From Streptacidiphilus sp041262525 (GTDB lineage: Bacteria; Actinomycetota; Actinomycetes; Streptomycetales; Streptomycetaceae): a DNA stretch of 64,000 nucleotides. The translations under genes and the position numbers were made by a program. Numbering within the stretch: position 1 is the stretch's first letter; each line of letters starts with the position of its first letter. Shown piece after piece: positions 17,245 to 25,603 of the stretch. The notes under the pieces are model-generated. The model saw only the letters and a list, made by a program, of their open reading frames with translations. It made no database searches and had not been told where the DNA came from. Where the stretch lies: NCBI RefSeq assembly GCF_041262525.1, contig NZ_JBGCCK010000022.1, positions 57,615 to 121,614 of the forward strand, written 5' to 3'.

Positions 17245-18729
17245 TCAGTCGAGTACGCCGCTCCGCTGAGGCGATGGCTGCGTTTCTGCCACGTCCGCGG
17301 CCGGGAGGGTCAGGGTGACCGTCAGGCCGACCGGGTCGCGGGGGTCGAAGCCGAGGGAGCCGCCGTTGGCGGTCAGGAGCGCGCGGGCGATGGAGAGGCC
17401 GAGGCCGGAGCCGTCGACGTTCTGGTGGCGCGGGCTGCGCCAGAAGCGGTCGCCGACGCGGGCCAGCTCCTCCTCGTCCAGTCCCGGGCCGCCGTCGCTG
17501 ACCCGGATCGCCACCTCCTCGCCGACCCGGAGCGCCTCCACCAGCACCGCGCCGCCCGCCGGGGTGAACTTGAGCGCGTTGTCCAGCACCGCGTCCAGCG
17601 CGCTGCCCAGACCGACCGGCTCGGCCAGGGCGGTCAGCGCGGTCGGCGTGGTCATCGCGATCATCGCGGCCGGTGACGCGTCCGGTGGCGTCCACTCCAG
17701 TCGCACGCCGCGCTCCTGCGCCAGTGCGCCCCAGCCGGCGACGCGGTCGGCGACGAGCCCGCCGACGTCGACCGCCGACGCCGCAGATCCGGCGTTCTCC
17801 GCGCGCGCCAAGCCGAGCAGGTCGTCCAGGACCTGGGCCAGCCGGCGGCCCTCGACCCGCACGCCCGCCAGCTCCTCGTCATGGCCGTCGGGCAACTCCA
17901 TGCCCAGCACCTCGACCCGCAGCATCAGCGCGGAGAGAGGGTTGCGCAGCTGGTGCGAGGCGTCCGCGACGAACGCGCGCTGCTGGTCGAGCACCTGCTC
18001 GACGTTTTCGGCCATCTCGTTGAACGCGTGGGCCAGCCGTCGCAGTTCGGGCGGGCCACCGGCCGGCGCCACCCGGGAGGCGAGACGCCCGGTGGCGATG
18101 TCGTGGGTCACCTTGTCCAGATCGTGCACCGGGCGCAGCACCCAGCGGGTCAGCGCCATGGCCGCGCCGATCGCGAAGAGCACGGCCAGCGCCTCCCCGC
18201 CGATCAGCCAGAGCCAGCCGCTCAGCACGTGCGCCCGCATGGCGTCCGTGGGCGACTCGATCACGACGACCGCGACCACGTCACCGTCCCAGACCACCGG
18301 CGAAGCGATCACCAGCCTCGCGTTCCCGTCGTCCCAGGGCCAGACCTGCGCGGGGTCGTGGCTGCGACGGCCGTCCAGCGCCTCGCGGAAGGGCTCCGCC
18401 GACGGCCCGGTCGCCGCGCTGGTCCAGTCGCTCGGGTAGGCGTGCAGGGCCCGCCCGTTGAGGTCGAAGACCCCGGCCGACGTGCCGTAGACGTCGTGGT
18501 AGCGGCGCAGCTCGGCGTCCAGGGTGAGCTGCTGCTCGACCGCGGCGGACGTGTCGGGCTGCCCAATCGGGTTCTGCGCGAGCGCCGCGAACCGCGCGGC
18601 GTCGTCGATCCGGTCGACGACGACGCGTTGCTGCTCGCGCTGGGCCTCGCTGGTGGCCAGCGGGACGCCGAGCGCGGCCAGCACACAGGCGAGCAGGACG
18701 AGCAGGATGCCGAGCAGGCGGGTACGCAT
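17245..18729 (-). CDS. Sensor histidine kinase (GluK-position)
   Basis: A 494-aa membrane kinase. TM1 is near residues 5-25, then an extracytoplasmic sensor region of about 145 residues, TM2 (WLWLIGGEALAVLFAIGAAM), HAMP, and a HisKA domain with DASHQLRNPLSAL (phospho-His near 259). The ATPase has N-box DAVLDNALKFTP, G1 DGGPGLD and G2 GSGLGLSIA. The ATG at 18729 lies 17 bp past the stop of the response-regulator gene, so they are one operon. By position between miaB and the cysteine dioxygenase gene, this pair occupies the place of gluK-gluR in S. coelicolor, a glutamate-sensing system; orthology is inferred from synteny only. Confidence 0.85.
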   Translation of the reverse strand: MRTRLLGILLVLLACVLAALGVPLATSEAQREQQRVVVDRIDDAARFAALAQNPIGQPDTSAAVEQQLTLDAELRRYHDVYGTSAGVFDLNGRALHAYPSDWTSAATGPSAEPFREALDGRRSHDPAQVWPWDDGNARLVIASPVVWDGDVVAVVVIESPTDAMRAHVLSGWLWLIGGEALAVLFAIGAAMALTRWVLRPVHDLDKVTHDIATGRLASRVAPAGGPPELRRLAHAFNEMAENVEQVLDQQRAFVADASHQLRNPLSALMLRVEVLGMELPDGHDEELAGVRVEGRRLAQVLDDLLGLARAENAGSAASAVDVGGLVADRVAGWGALAQERGVRLEWTPPDASPAAMIAMTTPTALTALAEPVGLGSALDAVLDNALKFTPAGGAVLVEALRVGEEVAIRVSDGGPGLDEEELARVGDRFWRSPRHQNVDGSGLGLSIARALLTANGGSLGFDPRDPVGLTVTLTLPAADVAETQPSPQRSGVLD

Positions 18730-18746
18730 CGAACGCCGTCCGGCCT

Positions 18747-19475
18747 CTACTCGCCGACCAGATGCGGCGGGACCGCCAGCTTGTAGCCGATGCCACGGAC
18801 GGTCTCGATCAGTCCGGGCAGGCCGAGCTTGCGCCGCAGCGAGGCCACATGGACCTCGAGCGAGCGCGCGGTGCCGTCCCAACTGCTACGCCAGACCTCG
18901 CTGATGATCTGCTCGCGCCGGAAGACCACGCCGGGGCTCTGCGCCAGCAGGGCCAGCAGCTCGTACTCCTTGCGGGTCAACGCGACGTCCTCGCCGTGGA
19001 CTGTGGCGCGCCGCGAGGCCTGGTCGAGGTCGAGGCCGAAGGCGCGGCTGAGCAGCGCGGGACTGTCCTCGCGACGCGGCTGCGGCACAGCCGGTGCGGG
19101 CCGGGCGGCGGCGTCGCGGCGGGCGACGGCGTGGATCCTGGCGAGCAGTTCGCCCATGTCGTAGGGCTTGACGATGTAGTCGTCGGCACCGATGTTCAGG
19201 CCGTGGATCCGGTCCCTGACCTCGGCCCGCGCCGTGACCATGATGACCGGGATGCCGCAGCGTCGGCGGATCTGGTCGCAGACCTCGAAGCCATCACGGT
19301 CGGGCAGGCCGAGGTCCAGCAGCACCACCCGGAACGCCGGGCGGCCGTCGGGGACGAGCGCGTCCAGTGCCTCGTTGCCGGAGCGGGCATGCCGCACCTC
19401 GAATCCGTGCTTGCCGAGCACGGTCATCAGCGCGGCGGCGACGTGCTCGTCGTCCTCGACGAGGAGCAGGCGCAT
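18747..19475 (-). CDS. OmpR-type response regulator (GluR-position)
   Basis: A 242-aa regulator. The receiver domain has EDDEHV, LLDLGLPDRDG (phospho-Asp near 54), VTARA and VKPYDMGEL. A Pro/Ala linker precedes a winged-helix DNA-binding domain (LTRKEYELLALLAQ, then RSLEVHVASLRRKLG and RGIGYKL). The ATG at 19475 follows GAGGAG with 8 nt spacing. It is the first gene of the two-gene operon with the kinase and is divergent from the ABC ATPase remnant. Its likely target is the divergent promoter region at 19476-19805. Confidence 0.9.
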   Translation of the reverse strand: MRLLLVEDDEHVAAALMTVLGKHGFEVRHARSGNEALDALVPDGRPAFRVVLLDLGLPDRDGFEVCDQIRRRCGIPVIMVTARAEVRDRIHGLNIGADDYIVKPYDMGELLARIHAVARRDAAARPAPAVPQPRREDSPALLSRAFGLDLDQASRRATVHGEDVALTRKEYELLALLAQSPGVVFRREQIISEVWRSSWDGTARSLEVHVASLRRKLGLPGLIETVRGIGYKLAVPPHLVGE

Positions 19476-19805
19476 CGGGTCACTCCTCAGGGTTGACGTG
19501 GGTGCTCTCGCAGGAATCCACTCCCAGACGACGGCCCCAGGTCAAGTGGGAGCGACCGGCTCGGGGAGACCGTTACCGAGCTGCGATGATCGTCCGTCGG
19601 CGAACCGGCGCTCGTAATCCTCAAATCCCCCTCAGAAGTGCGGTGCCGGCTTCGCTCTCCACGTAGAGTCGATTCGCCGAGGTCCGTACCCGGACCGTCC
19701 GCCCGGACGGGCGGCACCCGGCGAGCAGGACCAGACCACCGGCACCATCAGCACCGCACCGGGCGAGCCGCGCCGGACGAGCAACACTCAGGGAGTCGAT
19801 CCAGC
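19476..19805. other. Divergent promoter region between response regulator and ABC ATPase
   Basis: This 330-bp stretch has no supported gene. It holds the promoters of two divergent genes. A GC-rich imperfect palindrome (around 19688-19718, GGACCGTCCGCCCGGACGG region) is visible, but I cannot assign an operator or a clean -35/-10 pair. Confidence 0.4.
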
Positions 19806-20627
19806 ATGGCGTCCGCCCCACCGCAGCAGCCGGAGCTGCTGCGCCTACGGGGCGTGAGCAAGCGCCACGGGCTCGTGCAGACGCTGCACGAGGTGGATCT
19901 CGAACTCTCACGGGGCGAGGTCGTCACCCTGCTCGGCCCGCCGGGCGCCGGCAAGACCACGCTCTGCCGGGCGATACACGGCGCGGAGCGCATCGACTCC
20001 GGGGTGATCCTGCTGGACGGCGCACCTTTGCCCGCGCGCGGGCGCGCACGCCGGGCGGCCCGGGCGGACGTCGGCCTGGTGCCGCACCCCGACGCGCCGG
20101 AGCACGGAAAGGGCGGTGGCCAGGGCGGGGCGATCGGGTTGAGCGGGCTGAGCGGACCGCTAGGGCTCGCCGCTCCGATGGGCCGGACCGTGCTCGGCGA
20201 GCTGACCCGCTCCCAGGTCCAGGCCCGCGGCATCGCACCCGAGGACGCGGAAGAACGCGCGCTCGGCCAGTTGCGCCGGGTGGGCGCGACGGCGGAGGCG
20301 AGCCTGCGCGCGGCGCAGCTCAGCCCGACGGGCCGGGCCCGGGTGTCGCTGGCCGCCGCGCTGGTACTGGACCCGAAGCTGCTGCTGGTGGACGAACCCG
20401 CCCAGGAGCTGCGCGTACTCACCCGCGAGCTGACCGGGCAGCTCGTCGCCGAGGGCCTCGCCCTGCTGATCGTCTCCCAGGAACCCGGCTTCGCCCACGC
20501 CACTGCGGACCGGGTGCTCTTCATGTCCGGGGGACGGATCGTGGAGTCCGCGCCGCCCCAGCAGTTCTTCACCGCGCCGCGCACCTCCCGAGCGCGCGAC
20601 TTCGTCACCCGCCTGCTCCGACGCTGA
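19806..20627 (+). CDS. Eroded GluA-like ABC transporter ATPase, orphan
   Basis: A 273-aa ABC ATPase resembling the glutamate importer ATPase GluA: LHEVDLELSRGEVVTLLGP, Walker A GPPGAGKTT, CRAIHGAERIDSG, Walker B LLLVDEPAQ, and the C-terminal SGGRIVESAPPQQFF. Key motifs are lost: the Q-loop region reads VPHPDAPEH, the LSGGQ signature is replaced by LSPTGRARVS, and the switch His is Gln (IVSQEPGF). A Gly-rich insertion (GKGGGQGG...) replaces the stretch after the Q-loop, and the D-loop region is shortened. No permease or binding-protein genes follow. ATG at 19806 has GGGAG 10 nt upstream. Probably a decaying remnant of gluABCD; a non-transport ATP-binding role is the alternative. Confidence 0.75.
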   Translation: MASAPPQQPELLRLRGVSKRHGLVQTLHEVDLELSRGEVVTLLGPPGAGKTTLCRAIHGAERIDSGVILLDGAPLPARGRARRAARADVGLVPHPDAPEHGKGGGQGGAIGLSGLSGPLGLAAPMGRTVLGELTRSQVQARGIAPEDAEERALGQLRRVGATAEASLRAAQLSPTGRARVSLAAALVLDPKLLLVDEPAQELRVLTRELTGQLVAEGLALLIVSQEPGFAHATADRVLFMSGGRIVESAPPQQFFTAPRTSRARDFVTRLLRR

Positions 20628-20631
20628 CGCC

Positions 20632-20990
20632 GAGCCCGGCCCGGCGCGGAGCACGGACACCTCCGCCACGTGACTCGGCCGGCGCGCAAACAGGAGGGTC
20701 GCCCCGTACGGGCGCACCCCGCCCAGCCCGACGCGGAGCACGCACACCTCCGCCAGGTGGCTCCGCCCACGCACCAACGGAAAGATCGGCCCGAGCAGAG
20801 GCGCATCCCCGCCCAGCCGGACCCGGAGCGCGCACACCTTCGCCGCGCCGCTCGGCCCACGCACCGATGGGAAGATCGGCCTGAGCACGGGCGCATCCCG
20901 ACCCAGCCCAGGCTCGGCCCGACGCAGAGCGCACCACCTCCGCCAGGTGGCTCCGCCCACGCGCGGGCGCGGCCCGCGCTGACCTGCGGG
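20632..20990 (+). repeat. 90-bp tandem repeat block, about four copies
   Basis: Units begin near 20632, 20724, 20814 and 20904, each with the pattern CAGCCCGACGCGGAGC, then CACACCTCCGCCAGGTGGC and CCACGCACC. Units two and three are exactly 90 bp apart from their neighbours; the first is diverged and the fourth is truncated and rearranged. The block fills the gap between the ABC ATPase remnant and the FAD monooxygenase gene. All three frames of the minus strand stay open through much of it because the period is a multiple of three, but no start site or codon pattern supports a gene. Confidence 0.85.
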
Positions 20991-21045
20991 GAATCGAACA
21001 GGTCGTGCAGGCGTGTGATGTGAACCGGCGTACGCCCGACGCTGC

Positions 21046-21074
21046 TTGACGCCGCACCAGCCGATCTGTTGCAT
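21046..21074 (+). promoter_or_regulatory. Putative promoter of the FAD monooxygenase gene
   Basis: TTGACG (21046-21051), a 17-nt spacer and TTGCAT (21069-21074) lie 8 nt before the ATG at 21083. No ribosome binding site is present in between, so the mRNA would be leaderless or nearly so. Confidence 0.45.
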
Positions 21075-21082
21075 TGCCTTCT

Positions 21083-22729
21083 ATGACTGGCCCCGCTCCT
21101 TCCGGCTCCGACCCCGTGATCATTGCCGGCGCCGGTCCCGTCGGCCTCGCGCTGGCACTCGCGCTGGCCCGGCACCAGGTGCCGAGCCTCGTCGTGGACG
21201 AGGGCAGCGGCGTCTGTCCGGAGGGGTCCCGGTCGACGGTGCTGCGGGCCGACACCGTCGGCTTCCTCCGCCGGATCGGCTACGAGCGGGTCGCCGCGGA
21301 CGGCCGTGGCTGGACCGCCTGGCGGACCCTGCGCCGTCACCGCGAACTGCTGAGCCTGGAGCTGGAACAGGACGACGTGCTGCACCTGGCGCAGCATCGG
21401 CTGCTGCGCGGGCTGCGCGACGCGGTCTCGGCGACGTCGCTGGTGGAACTGCTGCCCGAGTCCGCCGTCACGGAGGTCGAGCAGGAGCCGGGCGAGGACG
21501 CGGTACGGGTGCGGACCGAGCAGACCTGGCTGCGCGGCAGCTATCTGGTCGGCTGCGACGGCCCGCGTTCGACCGTCCGCAAGCGCCTCGCGCTGCGCTT
21601 CCCCGGCCGGGCCGCCGCCGACCACTACGCACTGGCGACCATCCGCGCCGACCTGCCCTTTCCCGGCGAGGCGCGGCTGCATCGCGACCCGCCCCGCGCG
21701 CCGGGTGGGCCTGGCGCGCGCGAGGTGATCGCGCGGCCGCTGCCCGACGGCGTCTGGCGGCTGGACTGGCGGCTGCCGCCGCGCGCACCCGCGCTCACCC
21801 CCGACCAACTGGTCGACCAGCTCCGCTCCACGCTCGCCGCCTGGAACGACGGCGCGGTGCCCGGCTACCAGCTGATCTCGAACGCCGACTACGTCGTGCA
21901 GCAGCGGTTGGCCACCCGTTTCCAGGTCGGCCGGGTCTTCCTCGCGGGCGACGCGGCGCACCTGCTCGGCTCGCTGGGCATGCAGAACATCGACGAGGGC
22001 CTGCGCGACGCGGACAACCTGGCCTGGAAGCTCGGCCTCGTCTGGCACGGCTGCGCCCCGGAAAGACTGCTGACGACCTATCAGCAGGAGCGGCGGAGTG
22101 CGGTGATCGCCCGCCTGCGCGCAGTCGACCAGGCGATGCCGCTGCTCCAGCCCAGCACCCCGCTGCTGGAGGTGCGCCGCAGCCTGCTCTCGGGCTCACT
22201 GCGCCGCAACGCAGAGCTGCTCTCCGACGGCACGCTCGGCACCGGCCGGCTCGGCGGCGCCCCCGCCTATCCCGGACGCGCGCGCCCGGCACTGACGCCC
22301 GCGCTCACGCCGACCAGCCCCGGCGTGCTGGTCCCGGACTTCCCCGTGGTCACCACCGACGGCGGCGTCGACCGGCTGCGCGCCCGCCTGGGCCGCGGCT
22401 TTCTGGTCGTGCTGGTCGCGCCCGGCACCGGCGTCTGGGCGAGCGAGCACTGGCTCGGCGCTGGCCTGATGCCGCAGCTGACCGAGGCCACCGAGGCGCT
22501 GCCGCTCCCCGCCGAACTGCTGGTCACCGAGGACTACCCCGGCGCCGCCGCGCACACGGTGCTGCTGATCCGTCCGGACGGCCACCTGGTCGCGGCGCTG
22601 CAGGGCTGCCGCCCGGAGGATCTCTACGACCTTGCCGACCGGGCGCGCAGCGCCTCCGCCGACCTGCCCGCCCCGCGCACGAGCGGAGCGGACGGCTCGC
22701 GCGAGCGACTGACAGCTGGTCAGTCTTGA
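21083..22729 (+). CDS. FAD-dependent aromatic hydroxylase-type monooxygenase
   Basis: A 548-aa class A flavin monooxygenase. It shows the dinucleotide fold IIAGAGPVGLALALALAR, a central GCDGPRSTVRK motif (DG) and the FAD ribityl motif FLAGDAAHL with GMQNIDEGLRDADNLAWKL. A C-terminal thioredoxin-like region (about 400-530) is present, as in phenol/polyketide hydroxylases such as MhpA-type enzymes. The substrate is unknown. ATG 21083 is preferred over TTG 21074, which would sit in the -10 box. The downstream leader-peptide promoter overlaps its stop codon. Confidence 0.85.
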   Translation: MTGPAPSGSDPVIIAGAGPVGLALALALARHQVPSLVVDEGSGVCPEGSRSTVLRADTVGFLRRIGYERVAADGRGWTAWRTLRRHRELLSLELEQDDVLHLAQHRLLRGLRDAVSATSLVELLPESAVTEVEQEPGEDAVRVRTEQTWLRGSYLVGCDGPRSTVRKRLALRFPGRAAADHYALATIRADLPFPGEARLHRDPPRAPGGPGAREVIARPLPDGVWRLDWRLPPRAPALTPDQLVDQLRSTLAAWNDGAVPGYQLISNADYVVQQRLATRFQVGRVFLAGDAAHLLGSLGMQNIDEGLRDADNLAWKLGLVWHGCAPERLLTTYQQERRSAVIARLRAVDQAMPLLQPSTPLLEVRRSLLSGSLRRNAELLSDGTLGTGRLGGAPAYPGRARPALTPALTPTSPGVLVPDFPVVTTDGGVDRLRARLGRGFLVVLVAPGTGVWASEHWLGAGLMPQLTEATEALPLPAELLVTEDYPGAAAHTVLLIRPDGHLVAALQGCRPEDLYDLADRARSASADLPAPRTSGADGSRERLTAGQS

Positions 22730-22754
22730 CGATCAAGTGAGCGCATGCTCTACT
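22726..22754 (+). promoter_or_regulatory. Promoter of the cysteine-dioxygenase leader peptide
   Basis: TTGACG (22726-22731), a 17-nt spacer and TCTACT (22749-22754) precede the ATG at 22761 by 6 nt. With the usual -10 to start distance, transcription would begin at or next to the A of the ATG, giving a leaderless mRNA. Confidence 0.6.
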
Positions 22755-22760
22755 CCCCGC

Positions 22761-22844
22761 ATGGGGATCAACAGCATGCGGTCCGTCCGCAGCACACGCC
22801 TGGACGTCGTCCGGTGCCCCCGCCTGTTCTGTAGCCCGGGCTGA
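22761..22844 (+). CDS. Putative leaderless Cys-containing leader peptide
   Basis: A 27-codon open frame beginning MGINSMRSVR and ending in VVRCPRLFCSPG, 227 nt upstream of the cysteine dioxygenase gene. It has two Cys codons close to the stop and Arg-rich middle residues, like the short leader peptides annotated upstream of sulfur genes in Streptomyces. In mycobacteria, leaderless Cys-rich short ORFs act as cysteine-responsive attenuators. The frame starts 6 nt after a good -10 box and has no ribosome binding site. A role in sensing cysteine for the downstream genes is inferred; I could not identify one clear terminator/antiterminator pair in 22845-23071. Confidence 0.6.
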   Translation: MGINSMRSVRSTRLDVVRCPRLFCSPG

Positions 22845-23071
22845 CCCGAGGGCCTGCGGCAGAACCCAGGCTCTGACGTCCGGCTGGAGAAGAACCGTTC
22901 TCGCCGTCGTCGCGGGCAGCCCTTCGCACGGGCATTTCGCCATTTCACCCGGCAGTTCGCGCTGCACTTCATGCTGTCGCGCCCACTGACTGCACGTTGA
23001 CGTCTCTCGCGTGCCAGAATTTGGGCTTGACGGCGTCTCGTCAATTCATCGACGACTCCGAGGACGTTACC

Positions 23072-23635
23072 GTGCCCGAATCCTCCGTGCTGAACGCACC
23101 CGTCGCCCCGTCACCCTCCCCCGCTTCTTCCCCCGCTTCTTCCGACCCGCCCGAGCTCGCGGACCTGCTCGCCTTCGCGCGCGCGGCAGCCGCCGATCCG
23201 CAGGTGCTGGCGCAGCTCGCGCTGCATCCCAGCGAGCGCACCTGGGTGCGGCTGGACGGCCCCGGCGGCAGTGAGGCCTGGGTCATCGGCTGGCCGCCGG
23301 GCTCCGAGACCGGCTGGCACGACCACGGCGGCTCCAGCGGCGCGTTCGTGACCTCGCGCGGCGAACTGAGCGAGCTGTCACTGGTCGTCCCGCTGCCGAC
23401 GGCCGGCTGGCGCAGCCTCGAGCTGGAGGAGGGCGTGGACCGGCATCGCCTGCTCCCCGCCGGGCGGGGGCGCGCCTTCGGGCCGCACCACGTGCACCAG
23501 GTCATCAATCCCTCGAAGGTGCTGCACGCCGTGTCCGTCCACTGCTACTACCCGCCGCTGCCGCAGCTGCGCCGCTACGCCCGCGCAGGCGACGTGCTCC
23601 GCGTGGCCCAGGTCGAGGTGCCGGAGCAGTGGTGA
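23072..23635 (+). CDS. Cysteine dioxygenase (cupin type I)
   Basis: Oxidises cysteine to cysteine sulfinate with O2 at a mononuclear iron. The 187-aa protein has the iron-binding cupin motif GWHDHGGSSG (His near 83 and 85) and a second motif HHVHQVIN (His near 139-142). An Ala/Ser/Pro-rich N-terminus of about 25 residues precedes the fold. GTG at 23072 follows GAGGAC with about 7 nt spacing; the frame is open further upstream but without a site. Its stop overlaps the start of the rhodanese gene, so the two are translationally coupled. Confidence 0.9.
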   Translation: MPESSVLNAPVAPSPSPASSPASSDPPELADLLAFARAAAADPQVLAQLALHPSERTWVRLDGPGGSEAWVIGWPPGSETGWHDHGGSSGAFVTSRGELSELSLVVPLPTAGWRSLELEEGVDRHRLLPAGRGRAFGPHHVHQVINPSKVLHAVSVHCYYPPLPQLRRYARAGDVLRVAQVEVPEQW

Positions 23636-24066
23636 CGACGAGGAGCCAGGGCATCGACGCACTGCTGGAGCAGGAGCGCGCGCAGTTGGACCGGCTGACT
23701 CCGGCTCAGGCCGCGCAGGCGGCGACCGAGCAGGACGCGCTGCTGGTCGACATCCGCTACGCGGCGCTGCGCGAGCGGGACGGGCTGATCCCGGGGGCGC
23801 TCGTGGTGGAGCGCAACGAGCTCGAATGGCGGATGGATCCGCTGAGCGCCCACCGCGCCCCGGAGACGACGGACCACGACCGCCTCGTCGTCGTCATCTG
23901 CAACGAGGGCTACGCCTCCTCCCTGGCCGCGCGCTCGTTGCACGGGCTCGGCCTGCACCGCGCGACGGACCTGGTCGGCGGCTTCCAGGCCTGGGCGGCG
24001 GCCGGCCTTCCGGTGGCCGGCCTTCCGGTGACCGGCGGCGGCGAGTCCGGAGGCCGACAGGCGTGA
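23632..24066 (+). CDS. Rhodanese-like sulfurtransferase
   Basis: A 144-aa single-domain rhodanese with the active-site loop ICNEGYASSLAARSL (Cys near 90) and LLVDIRYAALRERDG at the domain start. It probably handles sulfane sulfur or sulfite formed by cysteine breakdown through the dioxygenase encoded just upstream. GTG 23632 overlaps the upstream stop (GTGA) with GGAG 6 nt before; GTG 23629 is the alternative. A short repeat in the C-terminus (GLPVAGLPVTGG) is visible. Confidence 0.85.
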   Translation: MTTRSQGIDALLEQERAQLDRLTPAQAAQAATEQDALLVDIRYAALRERDGLIPGALVVERNELEWRMDPLSAHRAPETTDHDRLVVVICNEGYASSLAARSLHGLGLHRATDLVGGFQAWAAAGLPVAGLPVTGGGESGGRQA

Positions 24067-24187
24067 GCCGGGGCCGGTCGGCGAGGTGTTCCGCTGCTAC
24101 GCCCTGGCGCGCCCCCGGGCCCTTGAGCCCTTGAGCCCTTGAGCCCACGCCATGTCGTCAACTGCCGGCGTGTGGGCGCCTCGCGCG

Positions 24188-25603
24188 TCAGCGCGCGAAG
24201 GTGGTGGCGCGGCTCTCGCGGATGACCGTGATGCGGATCTGCCCCGGGTAGGTGAGCTCGTTCTCGACCTCGCGGGCCACATCCTTCGCGATGACCTGGG
24301 CCTGGAGGTCGTCCACCGCCTCCGGCAGGACCATGACGCGGACCTCGCGTCCAGCCTGCATCGCATAGACCTTGTAGACGCCCTCGTGCCGGCGGGCGAT
24401 CTGCTCGAGCTTCTCCAGCCGCCGCGCATGCAGTTCCACCGACTCGCGGCGGGCCCCCGGCCGACCGCCGGAGCAGGCGTCGGCGGCCTGGGTGAGGACC
24501 GCCTCGACCGTCTGCGGCTCGATCTCGTTGTGATGCGCGGCCACCGCGTGGACCACGTCCTCCGACTCGCCGTAGCGGCGCACCAGTTCGGCGCCGATCT
24601 GGGCGTGGCTGCCATCGACCTCGTGGGTGACGGCCTTGCCTATGTCGTGCAGCAGCGTGCTGCGCCTGACCAGGACCGGGTCCACCCGCAGCTCCGCCGC
24701 GAGCATCCCGGCGATGTGTGCGGACTCGACGAGGTGGCCGAGCACGTTCTGGCCGTAGGAGGTCCGGTAGCGCAGGCGTCCGAGCAGGCGCAGCAGTTCG
24801 GGATGGAGCTCGTCGAGGCCGACCTCCGCGACGGCGTCCTCCGCGGCACTCTGGCAGAGGCGCTCGACCTGGATCAGGCTGCGCTCGTAGGCGTCCTCGA
24901 TGCGCTGCGGGTGGATCCGGCCGTCCGCGACGAGCTCCTCGAGGGTGAGCCGGGCGACCTCACGCCGGACCGGGTCGAAGCAGGAGAGCAGCACGGACTC
25001 CGGCGTCTCGTCGATGACCAGGTTGACGCCGGTGACCGCCTCGAAGGAGCGGATGTTGCGGCCCTCGCGGCCGATGATCCGGCCCTTCATGTCCTCGCTG
25101 GGCAGCCGCAGCGAGGTGATGACCGAATCGGCGGTCTGCCGCGCGGCGACCCGCTGGATCGCGGAGGCCACGATCTCCTGGGCGCGGCTCTCCCCCTCGG
25201 TGCGGGCGCGGCGCTCGATCTCACGGACCGTCAGCACGGCTTCACGCTTGGCCTGCTGCTCCATGCTTCGGACGAGCTCAGCGCGGGCTTCGGCGGCGCT
25301 CAGTCCGGCGGCACGCTCCAGGGCTTCGCGGCGTTCGGCGCGCAGCGTCTCCGCGCGGGCGGCGAGCTCGGCCTGGACCTGGGCGGCCTCTGCCTCGCGC
25401 TCGCGCAGCCGGAGCTGCTCCGCGTCGAGCCGGGCCTCGCGCTCGGCGGTCCGTTGCTCCCTGCGATCCAGCTCCGCGGCTCGTTCCCGGGCGCCGCGCA
25501 GGAGTTGGCGGACAGCGAGACCGGCCACACCCAGCACCAGGAAGGCGAGTACGACGGAGAGCCAGGGAACCAGCGCGCTCGTCGTGGTGCCAGCTGCCAG
25601 CAT
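24188..25603 (-). CDS. rny: Ribonuclease Y
   Basis: Membrane-anchored endoribonuclease of 471 aa for mRNA decay. An N-terminal TM segment (about 12-35, LVPWLSVVLAFLVLGVAGLA) is followed by a long charged coiled coil (about 45-165), a KH domain (GRIIGREGRNIRSFEAVTG) and an HD domain with LLHDIGKAVTHE (His/Asp near 319-320). ATG at 25603 has GGGAGG about 7 nt upstream; an in-frame ATG 33 nt further upstream lacks one. It lies convergent to the rhodanese gene and downstream of recX. Confidence 0.92.
   Translation of the reverse strand: MLAAGTTTSALVPWLSVVLAFLVLGVAGLAVRQLLRGARERAAELDRREQRTAEREARLDAEQLRLREREAEAAQVQAELAARAETLRAERREALERAAGLSAAEARAELVRSMEQQAKREAVLTVREIERRARTEGESRAQEIVASAIQRVAARQTADSVITSLRLPSEDMKGRIIGREGRNIRSFEAVTGVNLVIDETPESVLLSCFDPVRREVARLTLEELVADGRIHPQRIEDAYERSLIQVERLCQSAAEDAVAEVGLDELHPELLRLLGRLRYRTSYGQNVLGHLVESAHIAGMLAAELRVDPVLVRRSTLLHDIGKAVTHEVDGSHAQIGAELVRRYGESEDVVHAVAAHHNEIEPQTVEAVLTQAADACSGGRPGARRESVELHARRLEKLEQIARRHEGVYKVYAMQAGREVRVMVLPEAVDDLQAQVIAKDVAREVENELTYPGQIRITVIRESRATTFAR

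Noticed and set aside
20632..20990. Tandem repeat considered as a CRISPR array.
   Set aside because: The 90-bp units are contiguous and similar throughout, with no alternation of conserved repeats and unique spacers.
20632..21074. Minus-strand open frames through the 90-bp repeats giving 30-residue peptide repeats.
   Set aside because: All frames stay open because the repeat period is a multiple of three; there is no ribosome binding site or preference for one frame.
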